From RHKX01 sp041393495 (GTDB lineage: Bacteria; Actinomycetota; Thermoleophilia; Solirubrobacterales; 70-9): a DNA stretch of 64,000 bases. Location of the stretch: assembly GCA_041393495.1 (NCBI GenBank), contig JAWKKA010000003.1, positions 1 to 64,000 on the forward strand, written 5' to 3'. The notes under the pieces are model-generated. The model saw only the letters and a list, made by a program, of their open reading frames with translations. It was not told the origin of the DNA and ran no database searches. The translations under genes were made by a program, and so were the position numbers. Positions 8,229 to 16,652 of this stretch are shown here, piece after piece (the stretch's first letter is position 1; each line of letters starts with the position of its first letter).

Positions 8229-8804
8229 ATGATCGAACCCGCACTCGCGACGATCGCCCGCAACGTCAGGGCGACCCGGACCGCCGCCGGGCTGTCGCTC
8301 GAAGCGCTCGCGGGCCGGGCGGAGATCAGCAAGGGGGCGCTGGTCGCCCTCGAAGGCGCGCGCGGCAACCCGAACCTGACCACCCTCGTCCGGATCGCCG
8401 ACGCGCTCGGCCGGCCGGTCTCCTCGCTCATGGAGGAGCCGGGCGCGGAGGCGGCCGTGATCGTCGACAGCGCCGCGGTCGCGCCGCTCTGGGTCGGCCC
8501 GGCCGGGGGCACCGCGCGGCTGCTGCTCACGAACCCGCGCCCCTCGCCGGTCGAGCTCTGGCGCTGGGTCCTTCATCCCGGCGAGCGGCACCACAGCCAC
8601 GCGCACCCCGCCGGGGTCACCGAGACCCTGACCGTGATCCGCGGACGGATGGAGCTCACGGCCGGGGATGCTCCGCAACCGCTCCGCGCCGGTGAGACGG
8701 CCGTTTTCGCAGCCGACGTCCCCCATGCCTACGAGGGCGCGGGGCGCGGGCCCTGCGAGCTGATCATGACCGTCCACCTCCCGGTCGAGCGCCGCGAGGG
8801 CTGA
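8229..8804 (+). CDS. XRE-family regulator with C-terminal cupin domain
   Basis: The 191-residue protein has an N-terminal helix-turn-helix (about 8-60; LSLEALAGRAEISKGALVAL, then NPNLTTLVRIADALG) and a C-terminal cupin (about 110-185) with HHSHAHP and a GETAVFAADVPHAYE turn. XRE-cupin proteins usually sense a small ligand through the cupin and repress a neighbouring gene. Here the divergent neighbour is an EamA transporter, a common pairing. I prefer ATG 8229 because the symmetric -10/operator lies immediately upstream. The in-frame ATG at 8199 would place the operator inside the coding sequence and nearly abut the divergent start. Confidence 0.85.
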   Translation: MIEPALATIARNVRATRTAAGLSLEALAGRAEISKGALVALEGARGNPNLTTLVRIADALGRPVSSLMEEPGAEAAVIVDSAAVAPLWVGPAGGTARLLLTNPRPSPVELWRWVLHPGERHHSHAHPAGVTETLTVIRGRMELTAGDAPQPLRAGETAVFAADVPHAYEGAGRGPCELIMTVHLPVERREG

Positions 8805-8952
8805 CCGCGCATCGTCGGGGATCGGCCGCTGCCAGCTCGCGGGCTGCCTCCGAGCGTCGCGTCCGTCGGTGGCATCGCCGGCGGATCGGAGTAGCCTGGG
8901 AGCCGACCGGCAGCCCGTCAGGGGGGTCTGCCAGAAAACCGAGGAGGCTCCG

Positions 8953-9255
8953 ATGCGGATGCTCTTGAAGGTGCAGATCCCGACCGCCAGGGGAAACGAG
9001 GCGATCAAGGACGGGAGCCTTCCGGAGGTGATCGGCTCCTCGCTCGAGGCGCTCGGTGCGGAGGCCGCCTACTTCATCGCCGAGGACGGCATGCGCACCG
9101 GCCTGATCTTCTTCGACATGGAGGACTCGACCGGGATCCCGTCCGCGGCCGAGCCGTTCTTCCTCGGGCTCGATGCCAGGATCACGATGGTCCCGGCGAT
9201 GAACGTCGAGGAGATGCGGGCCGGCGTCGCCAAGGCCATGAAGGCCGCCGGATGA
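8953..9255 (+). CDS. Small alpha/beta protein of unknown function (DUF3303-like)
   Basis: The 100-residue protein begins MRMLLKVQIPT and contains EAAYFIAEDGMRTGLIFF and AEPFFLGLDARITMVPAMN. The alternating beta/alpha/beta pattern suggests a ferredoxin-like dimeric alpha/beta barrel, as in DUF3303-type or EthD/GYD-like proteins. That is inference from pattern only. The start is well supported by GAGGAG at 8941-8946, seven bases before the ATG. It has no obvious partner: the gene behind encodes a regulator and the one ahead a molybdoenzyme. Confidence 0.65.
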   Translation: MRMLLKVQIPTARGNEAIKDGSLPEVIGSSLEALGAEAAYFIAEDGMRTGLIFFDMEDSTGIPSAAEPFFLGLDARITMVPAMNVEEMRAGVAKAMKAAG

Positions 9256-9300
9256 GGGCGGCCGGGTCGATCGCGGGCGGAGCGGCGCGGTAGGGCGGTC

Positions 9301-9366
9301 GATCCGCGTGACCGACCTGGCGCGGCGGGGAGGCCGATCAGCGTGACCGAGCTGGCGCGACCGGGC
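9301..9366 (+). repeat. Imperfect 35-bp tandem duplication over the molybdoenzyme start
   Basis: The segment from 9301 (GATCCGCGTGACCGACCTGG) recurs 35-36 bases later (GATCAGCGTGACCGAGCTGG). Each copy holds a GTG-ACC-GA start-like sequence. The two GTGs (9308 and 9343) are 35 bases apart, hence out of frame. The first opens a 12-codon ORF whose TGA overlaps the second GTG. Confidence 0.6.
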
Positions 9367-10407
9367 GAGCTGATCAGCACGATCGAGCTCGCGCAGGCGA
9401 CCCGTAACCGCGGCATGCCGCTCGAGGCGATGCGGCACGACGTGACGCCGGTCGGGCTTCACTACCTGCTGGTGCACTTCGACATCCCGGCGCTCGATCC
9501 CGCCGAGTGGCGGCTGCGGGTCACCGGCAACGTCGAGCGGGAGCTGGTGCTCGACCTCGCCTCGATTCGGAGCCGCCCCCCGAGCACGGTCGCCGTGACG
9601 ATGGAATGCGCCGGTAACGGGCGCGCCCGGCTCGAGCCCCGGCCGATCTCGCAACCATGGCTGAACGAGGCGATCGGGACGGCGAGCTGGACCGGCGCTC
9701 CGCTCGGAGAGCTGCTCGCCGAGGCCGGGATCGGCGCCGACACGGTCGAGCTCGTGTTCACCGGCGCCGACCACGGCATCGAGGGAGGCGAGGAGCTCGA
9801 CTACGCGCGGTCGCTGTCCGTCGAGGAGGCATCGCGTCCGTCCGTCCTGCTCGCCTACGAGATGAACGGGCGACCGCTCGAGCCGCAGCACGGCTTCCCG
9901 CTGCGCCTGCTGGTCCCGGGCTGGTACGGGATGACCAGCGTCAAGTGGCTGACCGAGATCGAGGCGGTGACGGAGCCGTTCCGGGGCTACCACCAGGCGA
10001 CCGCCTATCACTACAAGCAGGACGACGACGGACCCGGCGAGCCGGTGAGCCGGATCCGGCCGCGGGCGCTGATGATCCCGCCCGGGTTCCCCGACTTCCC
10101 GGAGCGGAGCCGGTACGTCGAGCGCGGTCCGGTCGCGGTGGCGGGCCGGGCCTGGAGCGGGACGGCGCCGATCGCGCGCGTCGAGGTCGCCGTGGACGGG
10201 GAATGGCACGATGCCGAGCTCTCCGAGCCGGTCGGTGAATGGGCATGGCGCGCCTGGTCGTGGCGGTGGGAGGCGGAGCCCGGCGAGCATCTGCTCGCTT
10301 GCCGCGCGAGCGACGCGAGCGGCCGCAGCCAGCCCGTCGAGCAACCGTGGAACGTCCAGGGCATGGGAAACAACCTGGTCCAACAGGTGCCCGTGCTGGT
10401 GCGCTGA
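9343..10407 (+). CDS. Sulfite-oxidase-family molybdopterin oxidoreductase
   Basis: The 354-residue protein matches the sulfite oxidase/nitrate reductase fold: a molybdopterin domain (about 30-230) with the molybdenum-ligating cysteine in TMECAGNGR (C89), the GFPLRLLVPGWYGMTSVKWL block, and a C-terminal Mo-co dimerisation domain (about 245-354) ending in a QPVEQPWNVQGMG segment. No haem-binding domain and no Tat signal are visible, so it is probably cytoplasmic with an external electron partner not encoded nearby. The electron donor (sulfite or another S/N compound) is unknown. The GTG at 9343 sits in a tandem duplication that also created an out-of-frame GTG at 9308. Confidence 0.87.
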   Translation: MTELARPGELISTIELAQATRNRGMPLEAMRHDVTPVGLHYLLVHFDIPALDPAEWRLRVTGNVERELVLDLASIRSRPPSTVAVTMECAGNGRARLEPRPISQPWLNEAIGTASWTGAPLGELLAEAGIGADTVELVFTGADHGIEGGEELDYARSLSVEEASRPSVLLAYEMNGRPLEPQHGFPLRLLVPGWYGMTSVKWLTEIEAVTEPFRGYHQATAYHYKQDDDGPGEPVSRIRPRALMIPPGFPDFPERSRYVERGPVAVAGRAWSGTAPIARVEVAVDGEWHDAELSEPVGEWAWRAWSWRWEAEPGEHLLACRASDASGRSQPVEQPWNVQGMGNNLVQQVPVLVR

Positions 10408-10577
10408 GGCGAGTCCCGGCTCCCGTCGACGGGCCCCGGGCGGCGGCTCGGGCCGGGCGGGTGGATCGAGGCGGCGACGCCGCCGGCGCGAGGAAACGGC
10501 CGGATCCCGCGAGCGGGTAGCCTCCAATCGGAACCCGCAACAAGCGCGACGACGCTCGGCACGAGGAGAGGAACGAA

Positions 10578-11945
10578 ATGGGCAACTACGCGGTCGTGAA
10601 CCCGGCAACCGGGGACAAGGGCAAGGAGTACGACGACATCACCGACGCCGACCTGGACGCGGCGATCGGGAAGGCCTGGGAGACGCACCGCGAGTGGTCG
10701 CTCTCGACGACGGCGGCGGAGCGCGCGGCGCTGATCCAGAAGGTCGCCGACCTGCACATCGAGCGACGCGAGGCGCTGGCCGAGATCGCCGTCCGCGAGA
10801 TGGGCAAGCCGACCGAGCAGGCGCTCGGCGAGGTCGATTTCTGCGGCGACATCTACGGCTACTACGCCGAGCGGGCCGAGAAGTTCCTCGCCGACGAGCC
10901 GATCGACCTGCTCGCCGGCGAGGGCACGGCGGTGATCCGCAGAAGCGCGATGGGGCCGCTGATCGGGATCATGCCCTGGAACTTCCCCTACTACCAGGTC
11001 GCGCGGTTCGCGGGCCCGAACCTGATCGTCGGCAACACGATCCTGCTGAAGCCGGCGCCGCAGTGCCCGGAGTCGGCGGCGGCGATCCAGGCGATCTACG
11101 ACGACGCCGGCTTCCCGGCGGGCGCCTACCAGACGATCCTCGCCTCGAACGAGCAGATCGCCGACGCGATCGCCGACCCGCGGGTCCGCGGCGTCTCTGT
11201 GACGGGCTCGGAGCGGGCCGGCTCGGCCGTCGCCGAGGTCGCCGGCCGCAACCTCAAGAAGGTCGTCCTCGAGATGGGCGGATCGGACCCGTTCATCCTG
11301 CTCGCGACCGAGGACCTCGATGAGGTCGTCGAGGCGGCGACCAACGCGCGCCTCGACAACACCGGCCAGTCCTGCAACGCCGCGAAGCGGTTCATCGTCG
11401 CCGACGAGCTCTACGACGACTTCCTCGCGAAGCTCACGGAGCAGATGAAGTCGATGGAGCCCGGGAACCCGACCGACGACCCGGCGATGGGGCCGCTGTC
11501 GTCGGAGACCGCCGCCGAGCGCCTGCAGGACCAGCTCGACCGGGCGAAGGCCCAGGGCGCCGAGGTCGTGCTCGAGGGCGGCCGCGACGGCAACTTCTTC
11601 CGCTCGACGGTGCTGACCGGGATCACCCCCGACAACGACGCCTATCGCGAGGAGTTCTTCGGGCCGGTCGCGAGCGTCTACCGGGTCGGCTCCGAGGCGG
11701 AGGCGATCGAGCTCGCCAACGACACGCCGTTCGGCCTCGGCTCCTACGTGTTCAGCGACGACCCCGAGCAGGCGCAGCGCGTGGCGAACCACCTCGACAC
11801 CGGGATGGTCTTCGTCAACGGCGTGCTCGCCGACGGCGCCGAGCTGCCGTTCGGCGGCGTCAAGCGCTCCGGCTTCGGCCGCGAGCTCGGGCCCTACGGG
11901 ATGGACGAGTTCGTCAACAAGAAGCTGATCCGCGTCATCAAGTAG
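10578..11945 (+). CDS. gabD: NAD(P)-dependent succinate-semialdehyde dehydrogenase (Sad/YneI type)
   Basis: The 455-residue aldehyde dehydrogenase shows the substrate-side MPWNFPYYQ (N135), catalytic glutamate in LEMGGSDPF (E232), catalytic cysteine in NTGQSCNAAKRF (C266) and the C-terminal ELPFGGVKRSGFGRELG. The LEMGGSDPF variant and the 455-residue length are typical of the Sad/YneI branch, which oxidises succinate semialdehyde to succinate. A strong GAGGAGAGG Shine-Dalgarno precedes ATG 10578, so this gene, unlike many neighbours, is leadered. It could finish degradation of GABA produced from polyamines or arginine. It stands alone between a molybdoenzyme gene and a strong hairpin. Confidence 0.88.
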   Translation: MGNYAVVNPATGDKGKEYDDITDADLDAAIGKAWETHREWSLSTTAAERAALIQKVADLHIERREALAEIAVREMGKPTEQALGEVDFCGDIYGYYAERAEKFLADEPIDLLAGEGTAVIRRSAMGPLIGIMPWNFPYYQVARFAGPNLIVGNTILLKPAPQCPESAAAIQAIYDDAGFPAGAYQTILASNEQIADAIADPRVRGVSVTGSERAGSAVAEVAGRNLKKVVLEMGGSDPFILLATEDLDEVVEAATNARLDNTGQSCNAAKRFIVADELYDDFLAKLTEQMKSMEPGNPTDDPAMGPLSSETAAERLQDQLDRAKAQGAEVVLEGGRDGNFFRSTVLTGITPDNDAYREEFFGPVASVYRVGSEAEAIELANDTPFGLGSYVFSDDPEQAQRVANHLDTGMVFVNGVLADGAELPFGGVKRSGFGRELGPYGMDEFVNKKLIRVIK

Positions 11946-11954
11946 GCGCTGCCC

Positions 11955-12000
11955 GCCGGGCCCCGCGGCGCGGGGCCCGGCGCCGACTGCCGGCGCCGGG
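11955..12000 (+). terminator. Two overlapping GC hairpins after the aldehyde dehydrogenase gene
   Basis: Positions 11955-11981 form a perfect 13-bp inverted repeat (GCCGGGCCCCGCG and its complement). Positions 11976-12000 form a second perfect 10-bp stem around an ACTGC loop. They share six bases, so only one can form at a time. Ten bases after the TAG stop, this is the likely transcript end, although no U-tract follows. Confidence 0.55.
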
Positions 12001-12040
12001 CCGGCCGCGACGGCGATCGGCTCCGCGGCGACGGTGGCCG

Positions 12041-13318
12041 CTACGGGCGGGCGGGTGCGTCGGCGGCGGCCGGCCGTCGCAGACGCGGCGAGGCGTCCAT
12101 CCGCCTTCGCACCCAGGCCTGAACGGGGAGCTCGAGCCAGCGCCGCGAGGCCGCTGCGAACAGGAGCGATGCCGGGACGACCGCCGCGACCCAGACCAGG
12201 AAATCGACGAAGGTCCCGGTCCGCGGCAGCCCGGTCAGCTGGTACAGGTAGATGACGATCAGCCAGTGGATCAGGTAGACGCCGTAGCTGAGCTCGGCGA
12301 GGCGGTCGGTGATCCGGTTGGCGAACGGCCGCTGCAGCCAGAGCGGGCCGCAGACGACGGCGAGGATGATCGCTCCCCGCAGCGCCGTCTGCAGCGTCGC
12401 CGCGCCGGTGTGCTGGCGGGCGACCGGGCCGATGTTGCCGCCGACCGTGAACGCCACCCGCGCATAGAGGTAGGCGGCGATCGCGTAGAGCGGGACCGTG
12501 ACCAACAGCGTGCGGCTCGCGTACCGAGCCAGCCGCCCGGGCGCGACGCGAGCGGTGAGGCGCACGTAGGCCCACGCCGAGGTCATCCCGAGCCCGAACG
12601 AGAACGCCCAGCCCGGGAACTGGTCGACGGCGAGCCCGGCCATCGTCCGCGGCGGCCGGTTCGAGACGCTCTCGAAGATCCACGGGGCCCAGTCGACGGT
12701 CTGCTTCCAGGCGATCGTCAGGGCCGCTGCCGCCGCGAGCCCGAGCAGCGGATGGCGGAAGTAGGGCTTCGCGACGAACGGCAGGATCGCGTAGAAGGCG
12801 ACGACGTTCGACAGCAGCCAGAGCGGCGGGTTGGTCCCGAAGCCGATGCTGAAGCTGCTGTCGAGCAGGGCCATCGGCTGCTGCAGGACCGCCAGGTGGG
12901 TCGCGATGTCGGCGGCGGAGGGCATCACGGATCCGGCCCAACCGACGCCCAGCACCAGCAGCAGGATGCCGATCGCGAGGACCAGCCAGTAGGCGGGGAA
13001 GAGCCGTGCCGCCCGCCCGATCCAGAACCGGGCCTTGCTGCCGAGGTCGCCGCCGTTGCGGACAGCGGGCAGGAACAGGACGAAGCCGCTGATGATGAAG
13101 AAGGCGTCGATGCTGTTGCTGAAGATCGCCCAGAGGACGACGCCGGTCCGCGTCCCCGCCGTCGCCGACAGGACGCCGGAGACGCCGAGCAGGTGGGTGG
13201 TGACGACGGCGAAGATCGCGTAGCCGCGAAAGCCGTCGAGCGCGTGCACCCGCCGGGTGCCGCTGCCGGTCGGCGCCGGCTCCCGGGCTGCCGGGGCCGC
13301 CCTAGGGTTGCTCGGCAT
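12041..13318 (-). CDS. Membrane acyltransferase, acyltransferase-3 (OafA-like) family
   Basis: The 425-residue polytopic protein has about ten membrane helices and the family's N-terminal HALDGFRGYAIFAVVTTHL, whose His is the proposed catalytic residue, followed by a FFIISGFVLF helix. Acyltransferase-3 proteins transfer acetyl or other acyl groups to sugars, lipids or antibiotics at the membrane. The N-terminal 20 residues are Pro/Ala-rich and the C-terminus is basic; there is no SGNH domain. The start overlaps the end of the preceding CoA-transferase gene by 17 bases, so the two are cotranscribed, though a functional link to glutarate use is not evident. Confidence 0.85.
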   Translation of the reverse strand: MPSNPRAAPAAREPAPTGSGTRRVHALDGFRGYAIFAVVTTHLLGVSGVLSATAGTRTGVVLWAIFSNSIDAFFIISGFVLFLPAVRNGGDLGSKARFWIGRAARLFPAYWLVLAIGILLLVLGVGWAGSVMPSAADIATHLAVLQQPMALLDSSFSIGFGTNPPLWLLSNVVAFYAILPFVAKPYFRHPLLGLAAAAALTIAWKQTVDWAPWIFESVSNRPPRTMAGLAVDQFPGWAFSFGLGMTSAWAYVRLTARVAPGRLARYASRTLLVTVPLYAIAAYLYARVAFTVGGNIGPVARQHTGAATLQTALRGAIILAVVCGPLWLQRPFANRITDRLAELSYGVYLIHWLIVIYLYQLTGLPRTGTFVDFLVWVAAVVPASLLFAAASRRWLELPVQAWVRRRMDASPRLRRPAAADAPARP

Positions 13319-14453
13319 CGGGCAGCTCGGGCGGCGCCGAGCGGTAGCGGGGCGGGGTCCGCGAGAGCCCGATCGGGTTGCGGGTCAGCGCGACCGTGGA
13401 GCCGTCCTCGCGCGGGAGGCTGACGATCGGCTCGAGGTCGAGCGCGGCGGCGAGCTCGAAGGCGGCGGCGATGTCGTTGACGACGCCGGCCGGGACGCTC
13501 GCCGCGGTCAGCTCGACCGCCCACTCGGCCGCGCTCCGCTCCTCGAGCCGGGCCTCGAGCTCGGATCGGAGCGCGGCCCGGTTGGCGACCCGGTCGGGAT
13601 TGGTCGCAAAGCGCGGGTCGGCCGCCAGCGCGTCGGCGCCGATCACCGCGCAGAGCGCGGCGAACTGGCCATCGGTCCCGACCGCGAGAACGAGGTCGCC
13701 GTCGCCCGAGCGGAGCAGCTCGTAGGGGGCGATGCTCGGGTGGGCGTTGCCCATCCGGGCCGGCGTCGCGCCGGCGACGGTGTGGGCGGAGCCCTGGTTG
13801 ACGAGGGCGGCGAGCAGCGACGAGAGCAGGTTCACCTCGACCCGCTGGCCGCCGCCGCCGCGCTCGCGGCGGCGCAGCGCCGCGAGGATGCCGACGGCCG
13901 CGAAGAGCCCGGCGAGGACGTCGACGAGCGCGACCCCGACCTTCTGCGGCTCGCGGTCGGGCTCACCGGTGATGCTCATCAGCCCGCCGAGCGCCTGGAC
14001 GAGGAGGTCGTAGCCGGGCAGCGCCGCACCGGCGCCGCGGCCGAAGCCGGTGATCGAGCAGTAGACGAGGTCGGGCTGCTCGGAGCGGAGGTCGTCCCAG
14101 CCGAGGCCGAGCCGCTCCATCACGCCGGGCCGGAAGTTCTCGACGAGGACGTCGGCCCCGGCGATGAGGCGGCGCGCCTCGGCGGCGCCGGCGGGGTCGC
14201 GGAGGTCGAGCGCGACGCTGCGCTTGTTGCGGTTGACCGCCTCGAAGTAGGTCGCCTGGCCGCGCTCGTCGAACGGCGGCCCCCACGCGCGGGTCTCGTC
14301 GCCGCTGCCCGGCCGCTCGACCTTGATCACCTCGGCGCCGAGGTCGGCGAGCATCATCGTCGCGAACGGGCCGGCGAGGACCCGCGAGAAGTCCACCACC
14401 GTCAGCGAGTCGAGGGCGACCGGGGGCGAGGGAGGCTCGGCGCTCGTCGGCAT
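13302..14453 (-). CDS. CaiB/BaiF type III CoA-transferase, probably glutarate-specific
   Basis: The 383-residue protein has the family opening LTVVDFSRVLAGPFATMML, the VENFRPGVMERLGLGWDDL block and the catalytic aspartate in LPGYDLLVQA (D149), which forms the acyl-enzyme intermediate in formyl-CoA transferase relatives. It is divergent, across 40 bases, from a glutaryl-CoA dehydrogenase gene. The mammalian glutarate:succinyl-CoA transferase SUGCT is a CaiB-family protein, so I infer that this enzyme makes glutaryl-CoA. I chose ATG 14453, with a GATAAT -10 eight bases upstream; a TTG at 14462 is the alternative. Other dicarboxylates are possible substrates. Confidence 0.85.
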   Translation of the reverse strand: MPTSAEPPSPPVALDSLTVVDFSRVLAGPFATMMLADLGAEVIKVERPGSGDETRAWGPPFDERGQATYFEAVNRNKRSVALDLRDPAGAAEARRLIAGADVLVENFRPGVMERLGLGWDDLRSEQPDLVYCSITGFGRGAGAALPGYDLLVQALGGLMSITGEPDREPQKVGVALVDVLAGLFAAVGILAALRRRERGGGGQRVEVNLLSSLLAALVNQGSAHTVAGATPARMGNAHPSIAPYELLRSGDGDLVLAVGTDGQFAALCAVIGADALAADPRFATNPDRVANRAALRSELEARLEERSAAEWAVELTAASVPAGVVNDIAAAFELAAALDLEPIVSLPREDGSTVALTRNPIGLSRTPPRYRSAPPELPDAEQP

Positions 14454-14461
14454 CGGCGCCA

Positions 14462-14467
14462 ATTATC
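14462..14467 (-). promoter_or_regulatory. -10 hexamer GATAAT for the CoA-transferase gene
   Basis: On the minus strand GATAAT ends eight bases before ATG 14453. It lies in the 40-bp divergent region shared with the acyl-CoA dehydrogenase gene. The position predicts a leaderless or nearly leaderless mRNA. Confidence 0.45.
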
Positions 14468-14493
14468 TATCGTCGGAGCGAACGGAGAGCACC

Positions 14494-15681
14494 TTGGCGA
14501 CCGGCACCGACCAACAACGAGAGATCCGCCCCCGCGATTACCTCGACTTCGACAGCACGCTCGATGACGAGGAGAGGCTGATCCGCGACACCGTTCGCGC
14601 CTTCGTCGCCGATCGGGTTCTGCCCGAGGTCGGCGACTGGTTCGAGGAGGCCCGGTTGCCGGCCGAGCTGGCGCCGGAGCTCGGCCGGCTCGGGCTGCTC
14701 GGGATGCACCTCACGGGCTACGGCTGCGCCGGCGCCACCGCGACCGCCTACGGGCTCGCCTGCATGGAGCTCGAAGCCGGCGACGCCGGGGTCCGCAGCC
14801 TCGTCTCCGTCCAGGGCTCGCTGGCGATGTTCGCGATCCACCGCTGGGGCTCGGAGGAGCAGAAGCAGCAGTGGCTGCCGCAGATGGCCGCCGGCGAGGC
14901 GATCGGTTGCTTCGGGCTGACGGAGCCCGACTCCGGCTCCGATCCCGGCTCGATGCGGACCCGCGCCCGCCGCGACGGCGACGACTGGATCCTCCACGGC
15001 CAGAAGATGTGGATCACCAACGGCTCGGTCGCCGATGTCGCGGTCGTCTGGGCGATGACCGACGACGGCGTCCGCGGGTTCCTGGTCCCGGCCGGCACGC
15101 CCGGCTTCACGACCCAGGACATCCACCGGAAGCTGTCGCTGCGCGCGTCGGTGACCTCGGAGCTGCTCCTCGACGACGTCCGGTTGCCGGCCGCCGCGCT
15201 GCTGCCGGAGGCGACCTCGTTGCGCGGCCCGCTCTCGTGCCTGAACGAGGCGCGCTACGGGATCCTCTGGGGGGCGGTCGGCGCCGCCCGCGCCTGCTTC
15301 GAGGCGGCCCTCGACTACAGCCTCGACCGCCGCCAGTTCGCCCGCCCGATCGCCTCGTTTCAGATCCAGCAGCACAAGCTCGCGACGATGGCGCTCGAGG
15401 TCAACCGGGCGGCGCTTCTGGCGCTGCACCTCGGCCGCCTCAAGGACGGCGGCCGGCTCCGTCCCGAGCAGGTGAGCATGGGCAAGCTCGGCAACGTCAA
15501 CGCGGCGCTCGAGGTGGCGCGGACCGCACGCCAGGTCCTCGGCGCCAACGGCGTCACGCTCGAGTATCCGGTGATCCGCCACATGAACAACCTCGAGTCG
15601 GTCGTCACCTACGAGGGGACCGCCGATATCCATGCCCTCGTCGTCGGCGCGGCGCTGACCGGGATCGACGCGTTCCGATGA
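14494..15681 (+). CDS. gcdH: Glutaryl-CoA dehydrogenase
   Basis: The 395-residue acyl-CoA dehydrogenase carries VRSLVSVQGSLAMFAIHRWG, whose arginine (R101) corresponds to the residue binding the distal carboxylate in glutaryl-CoA dehydrogenases. It also has FGLTEPDSGSDPGSM, the KMWITNG flavin block and the catalytic glutamate in VVTYEGTADIHAL (E374). It should oxidise and decarboxylate glutaryl-CoA to crotonyl-CoA with FAD, passing electrons to ETF. Its length equals that of known bacterial GCDHs. The start is a TTG at 14494 with ACGGAGAG about seven bases upstream. The downstream 3-hydroxyacyl-CoA dehydrogenase overlaps its stop codon, and the divergent CoA-transferase would supply glutaryl-CoA. 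Confidence 0.9.
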   Translation: MATGTDQQREIRPRDYLDFDSTLDDEERLIRDTVRAFVADRVLPEVGDWFEEARLPAELAPELGRLGLLGMHLTGYGCAGATATAYGLACMELEAGDAGVRSLVSVQGSLAMFAIHRWGSEEQKQQWLPQMAAGEAIGCFGLTEPDSGSDPGSMRTRARRDGDDWILHGQKMWITNGSVADVAVVWAMTDDGVRGFLVPAGTPGFTTQDIHRKLSLRASVTSELLLDDVRLPAAALLPEATSLRGPLSCLNEARYGILWGAVGAARACFEAALDYSLDRRQFARPIASFQIQQHKLATMALEVNRAALLALHLGRLKDGGRLRPEQVSMGKLGNVNAALEVARTARQVLGANGVTLEYPVIRHMNNLESVVTYEGTADIHALVVGAALTGIDAFR

Positions 15682-16559
15682 GCCCCGAGAGCCCGGACAC
15701 GGCGATCGAGCGGGTCGGCGTCGTCGGCGGCGGCATCATGGGCACCGGGATCGCCGAGGTCTGTGCCCGGGCCGGGCTCGACGTGATCCTCGTCGAGGTC
15801 GACGCCGACGCCGCCGAGCGGGCGCGGGAGCGGATCGCCGCCAGCCTCGGCCACGCCGTCGAACGCGGCAAGCTCGAGGCCGAGGAGGCCGAGCGGGCGC
15901 TCGCCGCGATGGCGTTCGACACCGAGCTCGAGCGCCTCGCCGACCGCGACATCGTCATCGAGGCGGTCGTCGAGGACAAGGAGGCGAAGCTCGACGTCTT
16001 CCGGCGGCTGAGCGCGATCCTCGCCGACCCCGAGGCGATCATCGCCTCGAACACCTCCTCGATCCCGATCGTCGAGCTCGCCGCGGCCGCCGGCGATCGC
16101 AGCGGCCACGTCGTCGGCCTGCACTTCTTCAACCCGGTGCCGGTCCTGTCGCTCGTCGAGGTGATCCCGTCGCTGCTCACCTCGTCGCAGACGACCGAGC
16201 GGGCGCAGCGCTTCGCCGCCGGGCAGCTCGGCAAGGACCCGATCGAGGCTCCGGATCGGGCCGGCTTCACGGTCAACGCTCTCCTCGTCCCCTACCTGCT
16301 GTCGGCGATCCGGATGTTCGAGCAGGGCCTCGCCAGCGCCGAGGACATCGACGAGGGCATGGTCAAGGGCTGCGCCCACCCGCTCGGGCCGCTCGCGCTC
16401 GCCGACATGATCGGCCTCGACACCGTGATGAGCGTCGCCCAGACGCTCTACGCCGAGCACCGCGAGCAGCTCTTCGCGCCCCCGCCGCTGCTCCAGCGCC
16501 TCGTTGCGGCGGGGATGCTCGGCCGCAAGAGCGGCCGTGGCCTCTACAGCTACGAGTAG
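15678..16559 (+). CDS. 3-hydroxyacyl-CoA (3-hydroxybutyryl-CoA) dehydrogenase
   Basis: The 293-residue protein begins with an NAD-binding VGVVGGGIMGTGIAEVCARAG motif and has the catalytic histidine segment GLHFFNPVPVLSLVEVI, then the C-terminal GCAHPLGPLALADMIGLD block of the short monofunctional dehydrogenases. It should oxidise (S)-3-hydroxybutyryl-CoA to acetoacetyl-CoA. The ATG overlaps the TGA of the glutaryl-CoA dehydrogenase gene by four bases. Together they cover glutaryl-CoA to crotonyl-CoA and 3-hydroxybutyryl-CoA to acetoacetyl-CoA. The intervening enoyl-CoA hydratase is not in this operon; one lies at 55.5 kb. Confidence 0.9.
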   Translation: MSPESPDTAIERVGVVGGGIMGTGIAEVCARAGLDVILVEVDADAAERARERIAASLGHAVERGKLEAEEAERALAAMAFDTELERLADRDIVIEAVVEDKEAKLDVFRRLSAILADPEAIIASNTSSIPIVELAAAAGDRSGHVVGLHFFNPVPVLSLVEVIPSLLTSSQTTERAQRFAAGQLGKDPIEAPDRAGFTVNALLVPYLLSAIRMFEQGLASAEDIDEGMVKGCAHPLGPLALADMIGLDTVMSVAQTLYAEHREQLFAPPPLLQRLVAAGMLGRKSGRGLYSYE

Positions 16560-16652
16560 GCGGCGGGCCCTCGACCATTGCCGGGTCCTTCTGCCCAGGT
16601 GCGTGGCGCCGGGGCGGCAGCGGCCGGAATATCGGCGCGAGCCACCCCAGCG

